Assembly: GCF_900095265.1 (NCBI RefSeq)
Contig: NZ_LT607652.1
Span: 220,912 to 284,911 of the forward strand
Direction: 5' to 3'
DNA: 64,000 nucleotides
Source: Janthinobacterium sp. UMAB-56
Lineage (GTDB): Bacteria > Pseudomonadota > Gammaproteobacteria > Burkholderiales > Burkholderiaceae_D
Below the pieces are notes generated by a model, which did not search any database, was not told the DNA's origin, and saw nothing but the letters and a program-made list of their open reading frames with translations. The first letter of the stretch is position 1; every line of letters starts with the position of its first letter. The translations under genes were made by a program, and so were the position numbers. Positions 25,786 through 35,649 of the stretch are shown piece after piece.

Positions 25786-26697
25786 TTATTCCCCCGCTGG
25801 CAGATTTTTTTTTGGCTGCAGGCTGGCCCACAGATGGGCGGCTGCCATGGTGCGGTGCGGGGCGTACTGGCGCAGCCACTGCTCCGTGCGCGCCATGTCC
25901 GGTTTTACCTCTTCGCCGAGCAGTTTTTGCAGGGCGGCGCGGATGGCCACGTCGCCGTGCAGCGAACAGTCGGCGTAGCCGTAGCCGCGCAGCAGCGCGT
26001 AATTGACGGTCCACGGGCCGATGCCCTTGACGGCCAGCAGCGCCTGCGAGATGGCTGCCACGTCGCCGGACTGCGGCAGCTCAAGCGACAGCTCTCCGTC
26101 GTTGACGAGATGCGCCAGGCGCAGCACGGTTTCCGCCTTGGCGCGCGAGAATTTGCGGCTGGTCAGTTCTTCCACCGACAGGCGTGCCACGTCGCGCGCC
26201 TCCGGGTAGCACCACAAGCCGCTACCGTGCTGGCGTCCTGCCAGTAAAATGAAGGTGCGGCGCAGGGCGATGGCAAACGGCAGGTTGATTTGCTGGCCGA
26301 TGATCGCCCAGGTCAGCGCCTCGAAGGGGCTGGCCGATTGCACGATGCGCAAGCCCGGATTGACGCGCACCAAAGGCGCCAGCAGCGGGTCGTCGGCGGC
26401 CAGTTGCGCGAATGGCTGCGGGTCGATGCGCAGGCCGAGGATGTTCAGGAGGGCGCTGTGCAGGGGCGGTTGAAGGTCGCCATCGCCACCGCCTTCGATG
26501 TCTGCCTGGCAGACGGCCGTACCGTCCGTGAAGGCGACGTCCAGTACGACGCGGGCACCTTGCAGCAAGATGCCCTTGCGCAGTCCCGTAGGCGTGAGCT
26601 GCTCCGCCACGGCTTGCGTATCGCGGCTGTGGAAGGCGATGACGTCGTCGCGGCGGTAGCCGGCGGGCAGGGGGAAAGTCCAGTGCAGCAGGGTCAT
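25786..26697 (-). CDS. AlkA-like DNA-3-methyladenine glycosylase II
   Basis: A 303-residue DNA repair glycosylase. The N-terminal domain (about 1-110) is the beta-rich AlkA_N fold, and the rest is the HhH-GPD domain. FEALTWAIIGQQINLPFA matches AlkA helix D, and LLAVKGIGPWTVNYALLRG (about 218-236) is the helix-hairpin-helix. The catalytic Asp is expected in SLHGDVAIRAAL. It removes alkylated purines and pyrimidines. There is no Ada methyltransferase or DNA-binding fusion at the N-terminus. Confidence 0.88.
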   Translation of the reverse strand: MTLLHWTFPLPAGYRRDDVIAFHSRDTQAVAEQLTPTGLRKGILLQGARVVLDVAFTDGTAVCQADIEGGGDGDLQPPLHSALLNILGLRIDPQPFAQLAADDPLLAPLVRVNPGLRIVQSASPFEALTWAIIGQQINLPFAIALRRTFILLAGRQHGSGLWCYPEARDVARLSVEELTSRKFSRAKAETVLRLAHLVNDGELSLELPQSGDVAAISQALLAVKGIGPWTVNYALLRGYGYADCSLHGDVAIRAALQKLLGEEVKPDMARTEQWLRQYAPHRTMAAAHLWASLQPKKNLPAGE

Positions 26698-26718
26698 GGT
26701 GGGCAGGAAATCAGGGGC

Positions 26719-26766
26719 GTATCAGGGAGGGTATCAGGGAGGGTATCAGGGAGGGTATCAGGGAGG
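26719..26766. repeat. Four tandem copies of a 12-bp unit
   Basis: GTATCAGGGAGG repeats four times without change between the starts of alkA and xdhC. It lies just upstream of the AlkA-like gene (start 26697), so length changes could alter its leader. Confidence 0.95.
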
Positions 26767-26801
26767 CGATGCGGGCGCATCGCGTTTCTTGCTTTTTGCC
26801 T

Positions 26802-27809
26802 TTAGCGCGCGCAGATGTCGGTACTGGGCTGGCTCAGGGCCGCCGCGTGCTGGATCTGCAGTGCATCGGGCACGCCATTTTTTACGGCCGTCAGTTCAGC
26901 CAGGATGGAAATGGCGATTTCGGCCGGCGTCTTGCTGCCGATGTACAGGCCGATGGGGCCGTGCAGACGCGCCAGCTGTTCCGCGCTGACGTCGAACTGC
27001 AGCAGCCGCTCGCGGCGCTTGGCATTGTTGGCGCGCGAGCCGATGGCGCCCACGTAAAAGGCAGGTGACTTGAGCGCCTCCATCAGGGCCAGGTCGTCGA
27101 GCTTGGGATCGTGCGTGAGGGCGACGACGGCGCTGCGGCTGTCGAGCTTTAATTCCAGCACCAGGTCGTCGGGCATGGCGTGCAGCAGCGGTACGCCGGG
27201 CACGTTCCAGCCACTGCGGTATTCTTCGCGCGGGTCGCAGACGATGACGTGGTAATCCATGGCCGTGGCGATTTGCGCCACGAAGCGCGACAGCTGGCTG
27301 GCGCCGATGATCAGCAAGCGCCAGCGCGGGCCGTGCTGCGTGGTGAGCGCCCCGTCTTCCAGGGCCAGCACGGCGCCCGGCGCGGCGCGCTGCAGGGTGA
27401 CGGCGCCGCTGCCCAAATCGAGGCGGCGCTCGACCAGTTCATGGGCTTCCAGGCGCGCCAGCAGTTCGGCCACGCGGCTGCCCGCATGCAGCGGTTCGAT
27501 GGCCAGTTCGATGGTGCCGCCGCAGGGCAGGCCGAAGCGATGCGCTTCGTCGGCGCTGATGCCGTAGCTGACGATGTCGGGCCGCGTGCGCACGATGCCG
27601 TGCACGCGCACGGTGTCGATCAAATCATCTTCGATACAGCCGCCGGAGACGGAACCGACCACCGTGCCATCGTCGCAGATGGCCAGTGTGGCGCCCACGG
27701 GGCGGGGGCTGGAACCCCAGGTCTTGATGACGGTGACGAGTTCGCAGCGGTGGCCGGCGGCGAGCCAGGCTGCGCTGGTTTTCAGAACTTCAAGGTCGAT
27801 GCTGTCCAT
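26802..27809 (-). CDS. xdhC: XdhC family molybdenum cofactor insertion protein
   Basis: A 335-residue XdhC/CoxI-type protein that binds sulfurated molybdenum cofactor and loads it into xanthine-dehydrogenase-family enzymes. The N-terminal domain has IKTWGSSPRPVGATLAI and VGSVSGGCIEDDLID, with the conserved Cys. The C-terminal Rossmann domain has VICDPREEYR, TDD-like ALTHDPKLDDLALMEAL and FYVGAIGSRANNAKRRERL. Its natural clients include the IorAB-like enzyme 3 kb away, although other genes separate them. Confidence 0.92.
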   Translation of the reverse strand: MDSIDLEVLKTSAAWLAAGHRCELVTVIKTWGSSPRPVGATLAICDDGTVVGSVSGGCIEDDLIDTVRVHGIVRTRPDIVSYGISADEAHRFGLPCGGTIELAIEPLHAGSRVAELLARLEAHELVERRLDLGSGAVTLQRAAPGAVLALEDGALTTQHGPRWRLLIIGASQLSRFVAQIATAMDYHVIVCDPREEYRSGWNVPGVPLLHAMPDDLVLELKLDSRSAVVALTHDPKLDDLALMEALKSPAFYVGAIGSRANNAKRRERLLQFDVSAEQLARLHGPIGLYIGSKTPAEIAISILAELTAVKNGVPDALQIQHAAALSQPSTDICAR

Positions 27810-27907
27810 GGGGCGCAGAAGGAAAGCCGCAGCTACGCGGCAAAGTATGGAAAAGTATTCAAGATTATGGATATACTACCTGCTCCACCACCCTGCGGAG
27901 AATTTTC

Positions 27908-28048
27908 ATGTCAAATGAAGTCAAGACGCAAGAAGAGGGTATTCCCAAGTTCGGCAAGCTGCTCATTGTGCTGTTTTTAGCCGTGGTGTTTTGCGGCGCC
28001 CTGACCTGGATCATGGGCACCTATTTCCCGAACTTCCCCGGCGCCTGA
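27908..28048 (+). CDS. Small single-span membrane protein (46 residues)
   Basis: The frame begins MSNEVKTQEEGIPKFGKLLI and has one clear membrane helix (about 17-38), followed by TYFPNFPGA. The ATG at 27908 has GCGGAG about 8 bases upstream, and the stop is followed at once by a strong hairpin, so this looks like a complete small gene. The function is unknown. It is divergent from xdhC and convergent with the M48-like gene. Confidence 0.7.
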   Translation: MSNEVKTQEEGIPKFGKLLIVLFLAVVFCGALTWIMGTYFPNFPGA

Positions 28049-28075
28049 GCAAACCTGCTGCATCAGGCGCCTTTG
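28040..28075 (+). terminator. Terminator after the small membrane protein
   Basis: GGCGCCTGA (28040-28048) pairs with TCAGGCGCC (28063-28071), followed by TTT. The hairpin begins inside the last codons of the small gene and can also act for the convergent M48-like gene. Confidence 0.65.
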
Positions 28076-28079
28076 GCAT

Positions 28080-29183
28080 TCAAGGCTTCAGCGGCTTCTT
28101 TGCCGCCTGCTTGGCGCGCACGTCGGCGACGGCGCGGTTGACGGCGGCCATGCGCGAGTTGGTGCCAGGGTGCAGGGCCGTGTAGCCATTGGCGACCGTG
28201 GCCGGCACTTGCGTGGCCAGGCGCTGCCAGAAGCGGGCCGCGTTGTCGATATTGTAGCCGGCGCGCGCCAGCAGGTAGATGGCCAGGGTATCGGCTTGCA
28301 CGTCGAGTTCCTGCGGCATGGCCTTGATGCCGGCGGCGCCCGTCAGCATCGATACGTCGGGTTGCACGGCGCCCAGGCTGTCGATGATGCTGCCGGCCGT
28401 CCCTGCCGTGCGCTGGCTGCGCGCGTGGTCGAGGATGTTGTGCGCCATTTCGCGGGCGATCACGAAGGCGATGCCTTCGTCGTTTTGCGCCGCATTGAGC
28501 ATGCCGCGCGTGAGCATGATGCGCGCGCCGTCCGAGTAGGCGTTGACATTGTCCGCATTGCCCAGGGCAACGCGGAAAGCGCAGGCGCGCGTGACGGGGA
28601 TTTTGAGGTCCTGCTGCTGGCCATCGCGGCCGATGGTCATGGTCAGGCTCGCGCTTTTCGAGGCCAGCGGGCCGACGATGGCGCCGAACGGGCCTTCCGC
28701 TTTCGGGCCGGCCGGCAGCGGCTTGCCTTCGGCGGCCAGCAAGTCGTCGCCCTTGCGCAGGCCGGCGCGGGCGGCGCCGCTGCCCGGCAAGACGCCAGAT
28801 ACCTGCATCTGTTCGCCGTAGCCTAGCGCCGCCTGCGCCGCGTCGGCATAGGGACCAGGGTAGGAATATTTATTCTGCGCCGTAAAGCCCAGCAGGTTGC
28901 GCGCATATGACTTGCACAGGTCCGCATTGTTGATCAGCAGGGGCGCCGAGACTTTCGACAGGCGGTCCTGCAGCGCCACCATTTTCACCAGCTCTTCCTG
29001 CGCCGCCTTTTGCTGCGCCGTCGGCGCAGGCGCATCGGGCGCGGGTACGATATTGAACGGACCGCTGACATGCGTCGTCGGCGTAGTGCAGCCGGCGAGG
29101 ATGGCCGCACTGGCCAGCAGGAGGGGAGTGGCCAATCGGCGCAGCGAAGTCTGGGCTGTGTTCAGATGGCGGAAACCTGGCAT
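28080..29183 (-). CDS. M48-like lipoprotein with PDZ domain and altered HExxH motif
   Basis: A 367-residue exported lipoprotein; the lipobox LAGC puts the lipidated residue at Cys32. A PDZ-like segment (about 110-180) has VSGVLPGSGAARAGLRKGDD. The peptidase M48 region has FVIAREMAHNILDHARS, in which the first zinc His of HExxH is replaced by Arg (codon CGC). The later DVQADTLAIYLLARAGY matches the third-ligand helix of M48 enzymes. Activity is therefore doubtful; it may be a chaperone-like or inactive member. I use the ATG at 29183 (MPGFRHLNTA), 10 bp after dut. Confidence 0.82.
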   Translation of the reverse strand: MPGFRHLNTAQTSLRRLATPLLLASAAILAGCTTPTTHVSGPFNIVPAPDAPAPTAQQKAAQEELVKMVALQDRLSKVSAPLLINNADLCKSYARNLLGFTAQNKYSYPGPYADAAQAALGYGEQMQVSGVLPGSGAARAGLRKGDDLLAAEGKPLPAGPKAEGPFGAIVGPLASKSASLTMTIGRDGQQQDLKIPVTRACAFRVALGNADNVNAYSDGARIMLTRGMLNAAQNDEGIAFVIAREMAHNILDHARSQRTAGTAGSIIDSLGAVQPDVSMLTGAAGIKAMPQELDVQADTLAIYLLARAGYNIDNAARFWQRLATQVPATVANGYTALHPGTNSRMAAVNRAVADVRAKQAAKKPLKP

Positions 29184-29193
29184 AAGAAAATCC

Positions 29194-29643
29194 TTAATGT
29201 TTGCCGGTGCTGCCGAAACCGCCAACACCGCGTTCGCTGTCGCCGAATTCCTCGACGACCTTAAAGCCCACTTGCAGCACCGGCACGATAATCAGTTGCG
29301 CCAGGCGTTCCATGGGATTGAGCGTGAAAGCGCTCTGGCCCCGGTTCCAGGTCGATACCATCAGCTGGCCCTGGTAATCGGAGTCGATCAAGCCTACCAG
29401 ATTCCCCAAGACGATGCCGTTTTTGTGGCCCATGCCGCTGCGCGGCAAAATCATTGCCGCATACGACGGGTCGCCGATGTGGATGGCCAGGCCGGTGGGA
29501 ATGAGCACGGTCTGTCCCGCTTCGATGGTGATCGCCTCGTCTATGCAGGCGCGCAGGTCCAGGCCGGCGCTGCCGGGCGTGGCGTAGGCTGGCAGCAGTT
29601 CTTGCATGCGGGCGTCGAGGATCTTGATATCGATATTTTTCAT
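29194..29643 (-). CDS. dut: dUTP diphosphatase
   Basis: A 149-residue trimeric dUTPase that hydrolyses dUTP to dUMP and PPi. The conserved motifs are visible: [10 protein letters not shown] (motif 1), [15 protein letters not shown] (motif 2), [13 protein letters not shown] (motif 3), [14 protein letters not shown] (motif 4) and the C-terminal GVGGFGSTG arm (motif 5). It follows coaBC, the same order as in many proteobacteria. Confidence 0.97.
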   Translation of the reverse strand: MKNIDIKILDARMQELLPAYATPGSAGLDLRACIDEAITIEAGQTVLIPTGLAIHIGDPSYAAMILPRSGMGHKNGIVLGNLVGLIDSDYQGQLMVSTWNRGQSAFTLNPMERLAQLIIVPVLQVGFKVVEEFGDSERGVGGFGSTGKH

Positions 29644-29677
29644 GAATCTGATTAACTGAGCTAAGTCGTATAGAGGG

Positions 29678-30898
29678 TTACTTGAGGAGCGAATTTTTTG
29701 CCAGGCGTTTCGAGATTTCCGAAATCAGCTGGCGCGCCAGGTTCAGTTTCGAGGCGCGCGGCAGCACGGTATGGCCTTCCTCGTCGAACAGGATGATGGT
29801 GTTGTCGTCCTGGCCGAAGGTGTTCTGGCCGATATTGCCGACCAGCAAGGGAATGCCTTTTTTCTCGCGCTTGGTCGAACCGAATTCCACCAGGTTTTCC
29901 GATTCGGCGGCAAAGCCCACGCAGTAGGGATAGCCGGCCAGGTTGGTGCGCGCCGCCACGGTGGCCAAAATATCGGGATTTTGCGCGAACTGCAGTTCCG
30001 GCACGGAGCCGTCGGCCTGCTTTTTCATCTTCTGTTCGCTGGCGTTGGCCACGCGCCAGTCGGCCACGGCGGCCACGGCGACAAAGACATGCTGGCCGTC
30101 GACGTGGGCCAGTACGGCATCATGCATCTGCTGCGCGCTTTGCACATCGATGCGGCGCACGCCAAACGGCGCGTCCAGGGCCGTGGGGCCGGAAATGAGC
30201 AGTACCTCGGCGCCCGCTTCGCGCGCCGCGCGCGCCACCGCATAGCCCATCTTGCCCGAGGACAGATTGGTGATGCCGCGCACGGGGTCGATGGCTTCAA
30301 AGGTGGGGCCGGCCGTGACCAGCACGCGCTTGCCCGCCAGGACTTTCGGCTGGAAGGCGGCGATCAGCTCTGTCAAGAGCTGTTCCGGTTCCAGCATGCG
30401 GCCCAGGCCTACTTCGCCACACGCCTGTTCGCCGGCGGCCGGGCCGAACAGCTTGATGCCGTCGTCGCGCAGCTGCTGCACATTGCGCTGCGTGGCGGGG
30501 TTCTGCCACATTTCCACGTTCATGGCCGGCGCTACCAGCAATGGCAGGTGGGCCGGGCGGGCCAGGCACAGGGTCGAGAGCAGGTCGTCGCACACGCCAT
30601 GCGCGAGCTTGCGAAGAAAGTCGGCCGAACACGGCGCGATCAGGATGGCATCCGCATGGCGCGTCAAATCGATATGCGCCATGTTGTTGTCTATGCGCGC
30701 ATCCCACTGGCTCGTGTGCACGGGCTGGCCCGACAGGGCCTGCATCGTCACGGCCGTGATGAAGTGGCTGGCCGCATCCGTCATCACCACTTGCACCGAG
30801 GCGCCGGCCTTTGTCAGCGCACGGCACAGTTCCGCCGCCTTGTAGCAGGCGACGCCGCCCGAGAGTCCCAGGACGATTTTTTTGCCGGACAATTCCAT
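29678..30898 (-). CDS. coaBC: Bifunctional phosphopantothenoylcysteine decarboxylase / phosphopantothenate-cysteine ligase
   Basis: A 406-residue coenzyme A biosynthesis enzyme. The N-terminal CoaC flavoprotein domain (1-185) has [19 protein letters not shown], the active-site His in [12 protein letters not shown], and [16 protein letters not shown] with the decarboxylase signature. The C-terminal CoaB domain (190-400) has [20 protein letters not shown] and [11 protein letters not shown] for CTP and substrate. It lies between lspA and dut on the same strand. Confidence 0.96.
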   Translation of the reverse strand: MELSGKKIVLGLSGGVACYKAAELCRALTKAGASVQVVMTDAASHFITAVTMQALSGQPVHTSQWDARIDNNMAHIDLTRHADAILIAPCSADFLRKLAHGVCDDLLSTLCLARPAHLPLLVAPAMNVEMWQNPATQRNVQQLRDDGIKLFGPAAGEQACGEVGLGRMLEPEQLLTELIAAFQPKVLAGKRVLVTAGPTFEAIDPVRGITNLSSGKMGYAVARAAREAGAEVLLISGPTALDAPFGVRRIDVQSAQQMHDAVLAHVDGQHVFVAVAAVADWRVANASEQKMKKQADGSVPELQFAQNPDILATVAARTNLAGYPYCVGFAAESENLVEFGSTKREKKGIPLLVGNIGQNTFGQDDNTIILFDEEGHTVLPRASKLNLARQLISEISKRLAKNSLLK

Positions 30899-30915
30899 GC
30901 CGTTCTCCTGCGTGT

Positions 30916-31425
30916 TTATTTGTTTACCCGGCGCAGTTCATCGATGATGAACAGGGCCGCGCCGATGCAGATGGCGCTGTCGGCGATGTTGAAGGCGGGG
31001 AAATGGCCCCAGCTTTTCCAGTGGAAGTCGAGGAAGTCGACCACATGGCCGTAGATCAGGCGGTCGATGGCGTTGCCCAGCGCGCCGCCAAGGATCAGCG
31101 CCAGGGCCCAGCAGAACATGCGCTGGCCGGCGTGCTTTTTCAGCAGATAAATGATGTAGATGGCGGCCGCCAGGGCGATGCCGGTAAAGAAATAGCGCTG
31201 CCAGCCGCCCTGGTCGGACAGGAAGCTGAACGCGGCGCCCTTGTTATACGCGAGTACCAGGTTGAAATACGAGGTGATGACCATCTCTTGCGCATAGCGG
31301 AAGGTCTTGAGTATCGTGATCTTGGTGATCTGGTCGAACAGGATGACGATGGCGGCAATGCCCAGCCAGGGCACGAGCGACGATGAGGAAGACGATTTCG
31401 ATGAAAAACGGTTTTTAGTGGCCAT
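30916..31425 (-). CDS. lspA: Lipoprotein signal peptidase (signal peptidase II)
   Basis: A 169-residue inner-membrane aspartic protease that cleaves prolipoproteins. Four membrane helices are present. The catalytic Asps are in [10 protein letters not shown] and [11 protein letters not shown]. The ATG at 31425 gives [20 protein letters not shown], with an N-terminal poly-Ser stretch; a longer frame from 31626 only adds antisense of the ileS end. It lies between ileS and coaBC. Confidence 0.95.
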   Translation of the reverse strand: MATKNRFSSKSSSSSSLVPWLGIAAIVILFDQITKITILKTFRYAQEMVITSYFNLVLAYNKGAAFSFLSDQGGWQRYFFTGIALAAAIYIIYLLKKHAGQRMFCWALALILGGALGNAIDRLIYGHVVDFLDFHWKSWGHFPAFNIADSAICIGAALFIIDELRRVNK

Positions 31426-31508
31426 ATTTTTCCAGGGAAGATAAAGCCGCCGCCTGGCAGCAGGCGGCGGTTGCAAGCGGGACGCAGGCAGCGCCCCGGG
31501 GTGACAGT

Positions 31509-34409
31509 CTATGCGAAACGGCGAGATTCGCCCTTTCCAAACAGATTGCTGACGCAGCGGCCGCACAGGGTAGCATGCGCCGCATCCGTGCCCACATCGC
31601 TGCGGTAGTGCCAGCAGCGCTCGCACTTCGGCGCCGTCGATGCTGCCACGACCACTTCCTCGGCCGCTTCCTCAAGCACTTCGACAACGCTGGCCTGCGA
31701 GGTGATGAAGACGAATTTCAAGTCGTCGCCCAGGGTCGTCAACAGCTTGTACTTCATCGGCGCAGCCTTGATCGTCAGTTCCGCCTGCAGCGAGGAACCG
31801 ATGGCGCCCGAGGTGCGCAAGTCTTCCAGCTGCTTCGTCACGTCCGTGCGCACGGCGCGCAGTGCCGTGTATTTTTCCAGCAGGTTGGCGGCGTCCGCTA
31901 CTTCCGGCAGCTGCCACCAGGTTTGCGTGAAGATGGTTTCATCGCTGGCGGCGTAAGCCTCGGCGCCAGCGAAGACGGCCCACGCTTCCTCTGCCGTGAA
32001 CGACAGGGCCGGGGCCATCAGGCGCAGCAGGCTTTGCGTGATATGCCACAGTGCGGTTTGCGCCGAGCGGCGCGCTTGCGAGCTCAAGGCGGAGGTGTAC
32101 AGGCGGTCCTTCAGGATGTCCAGGTAGAAGCCGCCCAGGTCTTCCGAGCAGTAGGTCTGCAGCTTCGAGACCACGGGGTGGAATTCGTAGCGCGCGTAGT
32201 TGTTCTCGATTTGCGTTTGCAGCGAGGCCATGTTGGCCAGCGCATAGCGGTCGATTTCGAACATCTCCGCCACCGGCACGGCATCCGTGGCCGGATTGAA
32301 GTCCGAGGTATTGGCCAGCAGGAAGCGCAGGGTGTTGCGGATGCGGCGGTACGATTCCGTCACGCGTTTCAGGATTTCGTCGGAGATCGACAGCTCGCCC
32401 GTGTAGTCGGTCGAGGCGATCCACAGACGCAGGATGTCGGCGCCCAGGGTGTCCGAGATTTTTTGCGGCGCCAGCGTATTGCCCAGCGATTTGGACATCT
32501 TCTTGCCTTCGCCATCGACCGTGAAGCCGTGCGTCAGCAGGGCTTTATACGGTGGACGGCCATTCAGCATGGACGACACCAGCAGCGACGAGTGGAACCA
32601 GCCGCGATGCTGGTCCGAGCCTTCCAGGTACAGGTCGGCCGGGAATTGCAGTTGCGTCGAATGCGAGCCATGCGCTTGCGGGCCGCCCAGCACTGTCTGG
32701 TGCGTGGCGCCGGAATCGAACCACACGTCCAGCGTGTCCTTGTTCTTGGCGTAGATGGCCGCTTCGTCGCCGATCAGGTCTTGCAAGTCCAGCGCCTGCC
32801 ATGCCTCGATGCCGTCCTTTTCGATCAGCTTGGCCACTTGCTCCAGCAATTCCGGCGTGCGCGGATGCAGGTCGCCCGTTTCCTTGTGCACGATGAAGGC
32901 CATCGGCACGCCCCACTGGCGCTGGCGCGACAAGGTCCAGTCGGGACGGTTGGCGATCATGCCGTGCAGGCGCGCCTGGCCCCAGTCCGGGAAGAACTCG
33001 GTGTCGGCGATGCCTTTCAGGGCCGTCTCGCGCAGGGTCGGGCCGCCGTCTTTCGGCGTCACGTCCATGCCGGCGAACCACTGCGACGTGGCGCGGTAGA
33101 TGATCGGCGTCTTATGGCGCCAGCAGTGCATGTAGCTGTGGTCGAACATCTTGACTTCGAACAGCGCACCCGCTTCGCGCAGGGCGTTGCAGATCGGTTT
33201 CGATGCTTCCCAGATGGTCATGCCGCCGAACAGGGGCAGGGTCGAGGCGAACTTGCCGTCGCCCATGACGGGCTTGATGATGTCGTCGTCCTTCATGCCG
33301 TGCGCCTTGCACGAGATGAAGTCGTCCAGGCCATAGGCGGGCGCCGAGTGCACCACGCCCGTGCCGCTTTCCGTGGTCACGTATTCGGCCAGATACAGCG
33401 GCGACAGACGGTCATAGAAAGTGTCGGCCGCGTGCAGCGGGTGACGGAAGCTGATGCCGGCCAGGGCCGCGCCGTCGCAGGTAGCGATCGTCGTGCCTTC
33501 GAGCTTGAAGCGCGCCAGGCTGGCCACGACCAGGTCTTGCGCCAGGATCAGCAGCAGCGGCTGGCCATCGCGCTCGGTCTTCACCAGCGAATACTTCACC
33601 TCCGGGTGCACGTTCAGCGCTTGGTTCGACGGGATGGTCCACGGCGTGGTGGTCCAGATGACGATGAAACCGTTATCCGTCGGCAGGGCAGGCAGGCCGA
33701 AGGCGGCCGCCAGTTTTTCCGGCTCGGCGAATTTGAACCCGACGTCGATGGCGGGATCGCGTTTTTCCGCGTATTCCACTTCCGCCTCGGCCAGCGCCGA
33801 CTGGCAGTCGAAACACCAGTTGACCGGTTTCAGACCACGGTAGACATAGCCTTTTTCCAGCAGCTTGCCCAGCGCGCGCAATTCGTCCGCTTCATTGCCG
33901 TGCGCCATGGTCAGATACGGGTTGTCCCACTCGCCGAGCACGCCCAGACGAATAAAGTCCTTCTTCTGGCGCTCGACTTGCACGTTGGCGTAGGCGCGGG
34001 CCTTTTCCAGCACGTCGGCCGTCGGCAGGTTCTTGCCGTGCAGTTTTTCGATCTGGATCTCGATCGGCATGCCGTGGCAATCCCAGCCTGGTACATACGG
34101 TGCGTCGAAACCGGACAGCGAGCGCGACTTGACGACCATGTCTTTCAGGATCTTGTTGACGGCGTGGCCCAGGTGGATGTCGCCATTCGCGTACGGCGGG
34201 CCGTCATGCAGGATGAATTTCGGACGGCCGGCGGCAGCCTTGCGCACGCGCTCGTAAATTTTCTTGTCTTGCCATTGCTGTACCCATTGCGGTTCGCGCT
34301 TGGCCATGTCGCCGCGCATCGGGAACGGGGTTTCCGTCATGTTGACCGGGTATTTGCTTTCAGGCTTCTTGTTCTGCTTGGGCGTGGCTGGCTTGTTTTG
34401 ATCGGACAT
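31509..34409 (-). CDS. ileS: Isoleucyl-tRNA synthetase
   Basis: A 966-residue class I synthetase. The Rossmann HIGH-type motif is [15 protein letters not shown] (about 75-89), the KMSKS loop is [14 protein letters not shown], and the editing CP1 domain has [16 protein letters not shown]. The C-terminal zinc-binding region has [12 protein letters not shown] and [11 protein letters not shown]. An N-terminal Lys/Gln-rich tail (1-18) precedes the core. It follows ribF, as in most betaproteobacteria. Confidence 0.98.
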   Translation of the reverse strand: MSDQNKPATPKQNKKPESKYPVNMTETPFPMRGDMAKREPQWVQQWQDKKIYERVRKAAAGRPKFILHDGPPYANGDIHLGHAVNKILKDMVVKSRSLSGFDAPYVPGWDCHGMPIEIQIEKLHGKNLPTADVLEKARAYANVQVERQKKDFIRLGVLGEWDNPYLTMAHGNEADELRALGKLLEKGYVYRGLKPVNWCFDCQSALAEAEVEYAEKRDPAIDVGFKFAEPEKLAAAFGLPALPTDNGFIVIWTTTPWTIPSNQALNVHPEVKYSLVKTERDGQPLLLILAQDLVVASLARFKLEGTTIATCDGAALAGISFRHPLHAADTFYDRLSPLYLAEYVTTESGTGVVHSAPAYGLDDFISCKAHGMKDDDIIKPVMGDGKFASTLPLFGGMTIWEASKPICNALREAGALFEVKMFDHSYMHCWRHKTPIIYRATSQWFAGMDVTPKDGGPTLRETALKGIADTEFFPDWGQARLHGMIANRPDWTLSRQRQWGVPMAFIVHKETGDLHPRTPELLEQVAKLIEKDGIEAWQALDLQDLIGDEAAIYAKNKDTLDVWFDSGATHQTVLGGPQAHGSHSTQLQFPADLYLEGSDQHRGWFHSSLLVSSMLNGRPPYKALLTHGFTVDGEGKKMSKSLGNTLAPQKISDTLGADILRLWIASTDYTGELSISDEILKRVTESYRRIRNTLRFLLANTSDFNPATDAVPVAEMFEIDRYALANMASLQTQIENNYARYEFHPVVSKLQTYCSEDLGGFYLDILKDRLYTSALSSQARRSAQTALWHITQSLLRLMAPALSFTAEEAWAVFAGAEAYAASDETIFTQTWWQLPEVADAANLLEKYTALRAVRTDVTKQLEDLRTSGAIGSSLQAELTIKAAPMKYKLLTTLGDDLKFVFITSQASVVEVLEEAAEEVVVAASTAPKCERCWHYRSDVGTDAAHATLCGRCVSNLFGKGESRRFA

Positions 34410-34490
34410 AATCTTCTTTAATGGTGTGGAGTATATTTTTGCAGCGGGTTTGCGGCGACAGGCGCCGCCAGTCGACGGAGTTGGCCGGCG

Positions 34491-35462
34491 TCAAATTCGG
34501 TCGGTGGCGGTAATGGCGCCGCTGCGCTGCTCAAAATAGGCGCGCGCCTGGTTCGAGTCGCGCTCGATGGCGGCCGTCAGGGTGGGCAAGTCGTCGTACT
34601 TTTCTTCGTCGCGCAGCTTTTGCAGGAATTCCACGCGCACCAGCGTGCCGTAACAGGACTGGGCGAAATCAAACAGATGCACTTCCAGCAAGACGCGGCC
34701 GCTGTCGTCGACGGTGGGGCGCACGCCCAGGCTGGCCACGGCGGGCAAGGGCATTGGCCCCAGGCCGTGTACCTGCACGATGAAGATGCCGGACAGGGCG
34801 GGGCGGTGCGCCACGCGCAGGTTCAAGGTGGGGAAGCCGAGGGTGCGGCCCAGCTTCTGGCCGTGGATCACGTGACCGGAAATGGCGTAGGGATGACCGA
34901 GCAGCTGCGTGGCCAGCGGGAAGTCACCTGCCGCCAGGGCCAGGCGCACGGCGGACGAGGAGATGCGCGTGCTGCCATTCATCACGGTCGGTAATGTTTC
35001 GACATGGAAACCGTATTCGCGGCCCGCTTCCTGCAGCATGGCCACGTCGCCGGCGCGCCGGGCGCCATAGCAAAAGTCGTCGCCGACCATCAGCCATTTC
35101 ACGTGCAAGCCGTCGACGAGGACTTTTTCCGTGAATTCCTGCGGCGTCAAGGCGGCGAACTGGGCGCTGAAGTGCTCGACGACGACTCGGTCGATGCCGG
35201 CATCGTCCAGCGATTGCAGCTTGTCGCGCAAGTTGGCGATGCGCTGCGGGGCTTTGGACAGGTCGCCCGCGCGCTGCGCGAAGAATTCGCGCGGGTGCGG
35301 TTCGAACGTCATCACGGCCGCTTCAATGCCGAGTTCGGTCGCGGCGCCGCGCACGCGCGCCAGCAAGGCTTGATGGCCGATGTGGACACCGTCAAAATTG
35401 CCGATGGTCAGAGCGCAAGGCGCTCGTGCCTGGGCATTGGGAAGTCCGCGGAATACCTTCAT
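34491..35462 (-). CDS. ribF: Bifunctional riboflavin kinase / FAD synthetase
   Basis: A 323-residue enzyme that makes FMN and FAD. The N-terminal nucleotidyltransferase has TIGNFDGVHIGHQALL (about 20-35) and the SSSAVR motif. The C-terminal kinase has GRTLGFPTLNLR and a final YFEQR helix. It is the first gene of the ribF-ileS-lspA-coaBC-dut series; about 80 bp separate it from ileS. Confidence 0.96.
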   Translation of the reverse strand: MKVFRGLPNAQARAPCALTIGNFDGVHIGHQALLARVRGAATELGIEAAVMTFEPHPREFFAQRAGDLSKAPQRIANLRDKLQSLDDAGIDRVVVEHFSAQFAALTPQEFTEKVLVDGLHVKWLMVGDDFCYGARRAGDVAMLQEAGREYGFHVETLPTVMNGSTRISSSAVRLALAAGDFPLATQLLGHPYAISGHVIHGQKLGRTLGFPTLNLRVAHRPALSGIFIVQVHGLGPMPLPAVASLGVRPTVDDSGRVLLEVHLFDFAQSCYGTLVRVEFLQKLRDEEKYDDLPTLTAAIERDSNQARAYFEQRSGAITATDRI

Positions 35463-35566
35463 AGGAATCTGATGAAAAACTGTGCCAAAAGGGGGATTAT
35501 ACGGACTGTTTCAGGGATGCACACCCGGCAGGGCTGGCGCAGGGGCAATTTCCCTGCTGAAATGAT

Positions 35567-35606
35567 AAAAAGCGTTGCCGGCAAGTGTGCTGGCAACGCT
35601 TTTTTG
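35567..35606 (-). terminator. Terminator of the Ton operon
   Basis: AAAAAGCGTTGCC (35567-35579) pairs with GGCAACGCTTTTT (35592-35604), so on the minus strand the stem ends in T residues. It lies about 45 bp after the TPR gene stop and separates the Ton operon from ribF. Confidence 0.88.
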
Positions 35607-35649
35607 TGGCACTCGACTAGCTGCCCGACACTATCCTGAGGATGGTGTC

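Noticed and set aside
26719..26766. CRISPR array
   Set aside because: The units are 12 bp and contiguous with no spacers; no cas genes are present. It is a simple tandem repeat.
31575..34421. Open frame of about 948 codons on the plus strand
   Set aside because: Antisense of ileS, whose motifs are all present on the minus strand.
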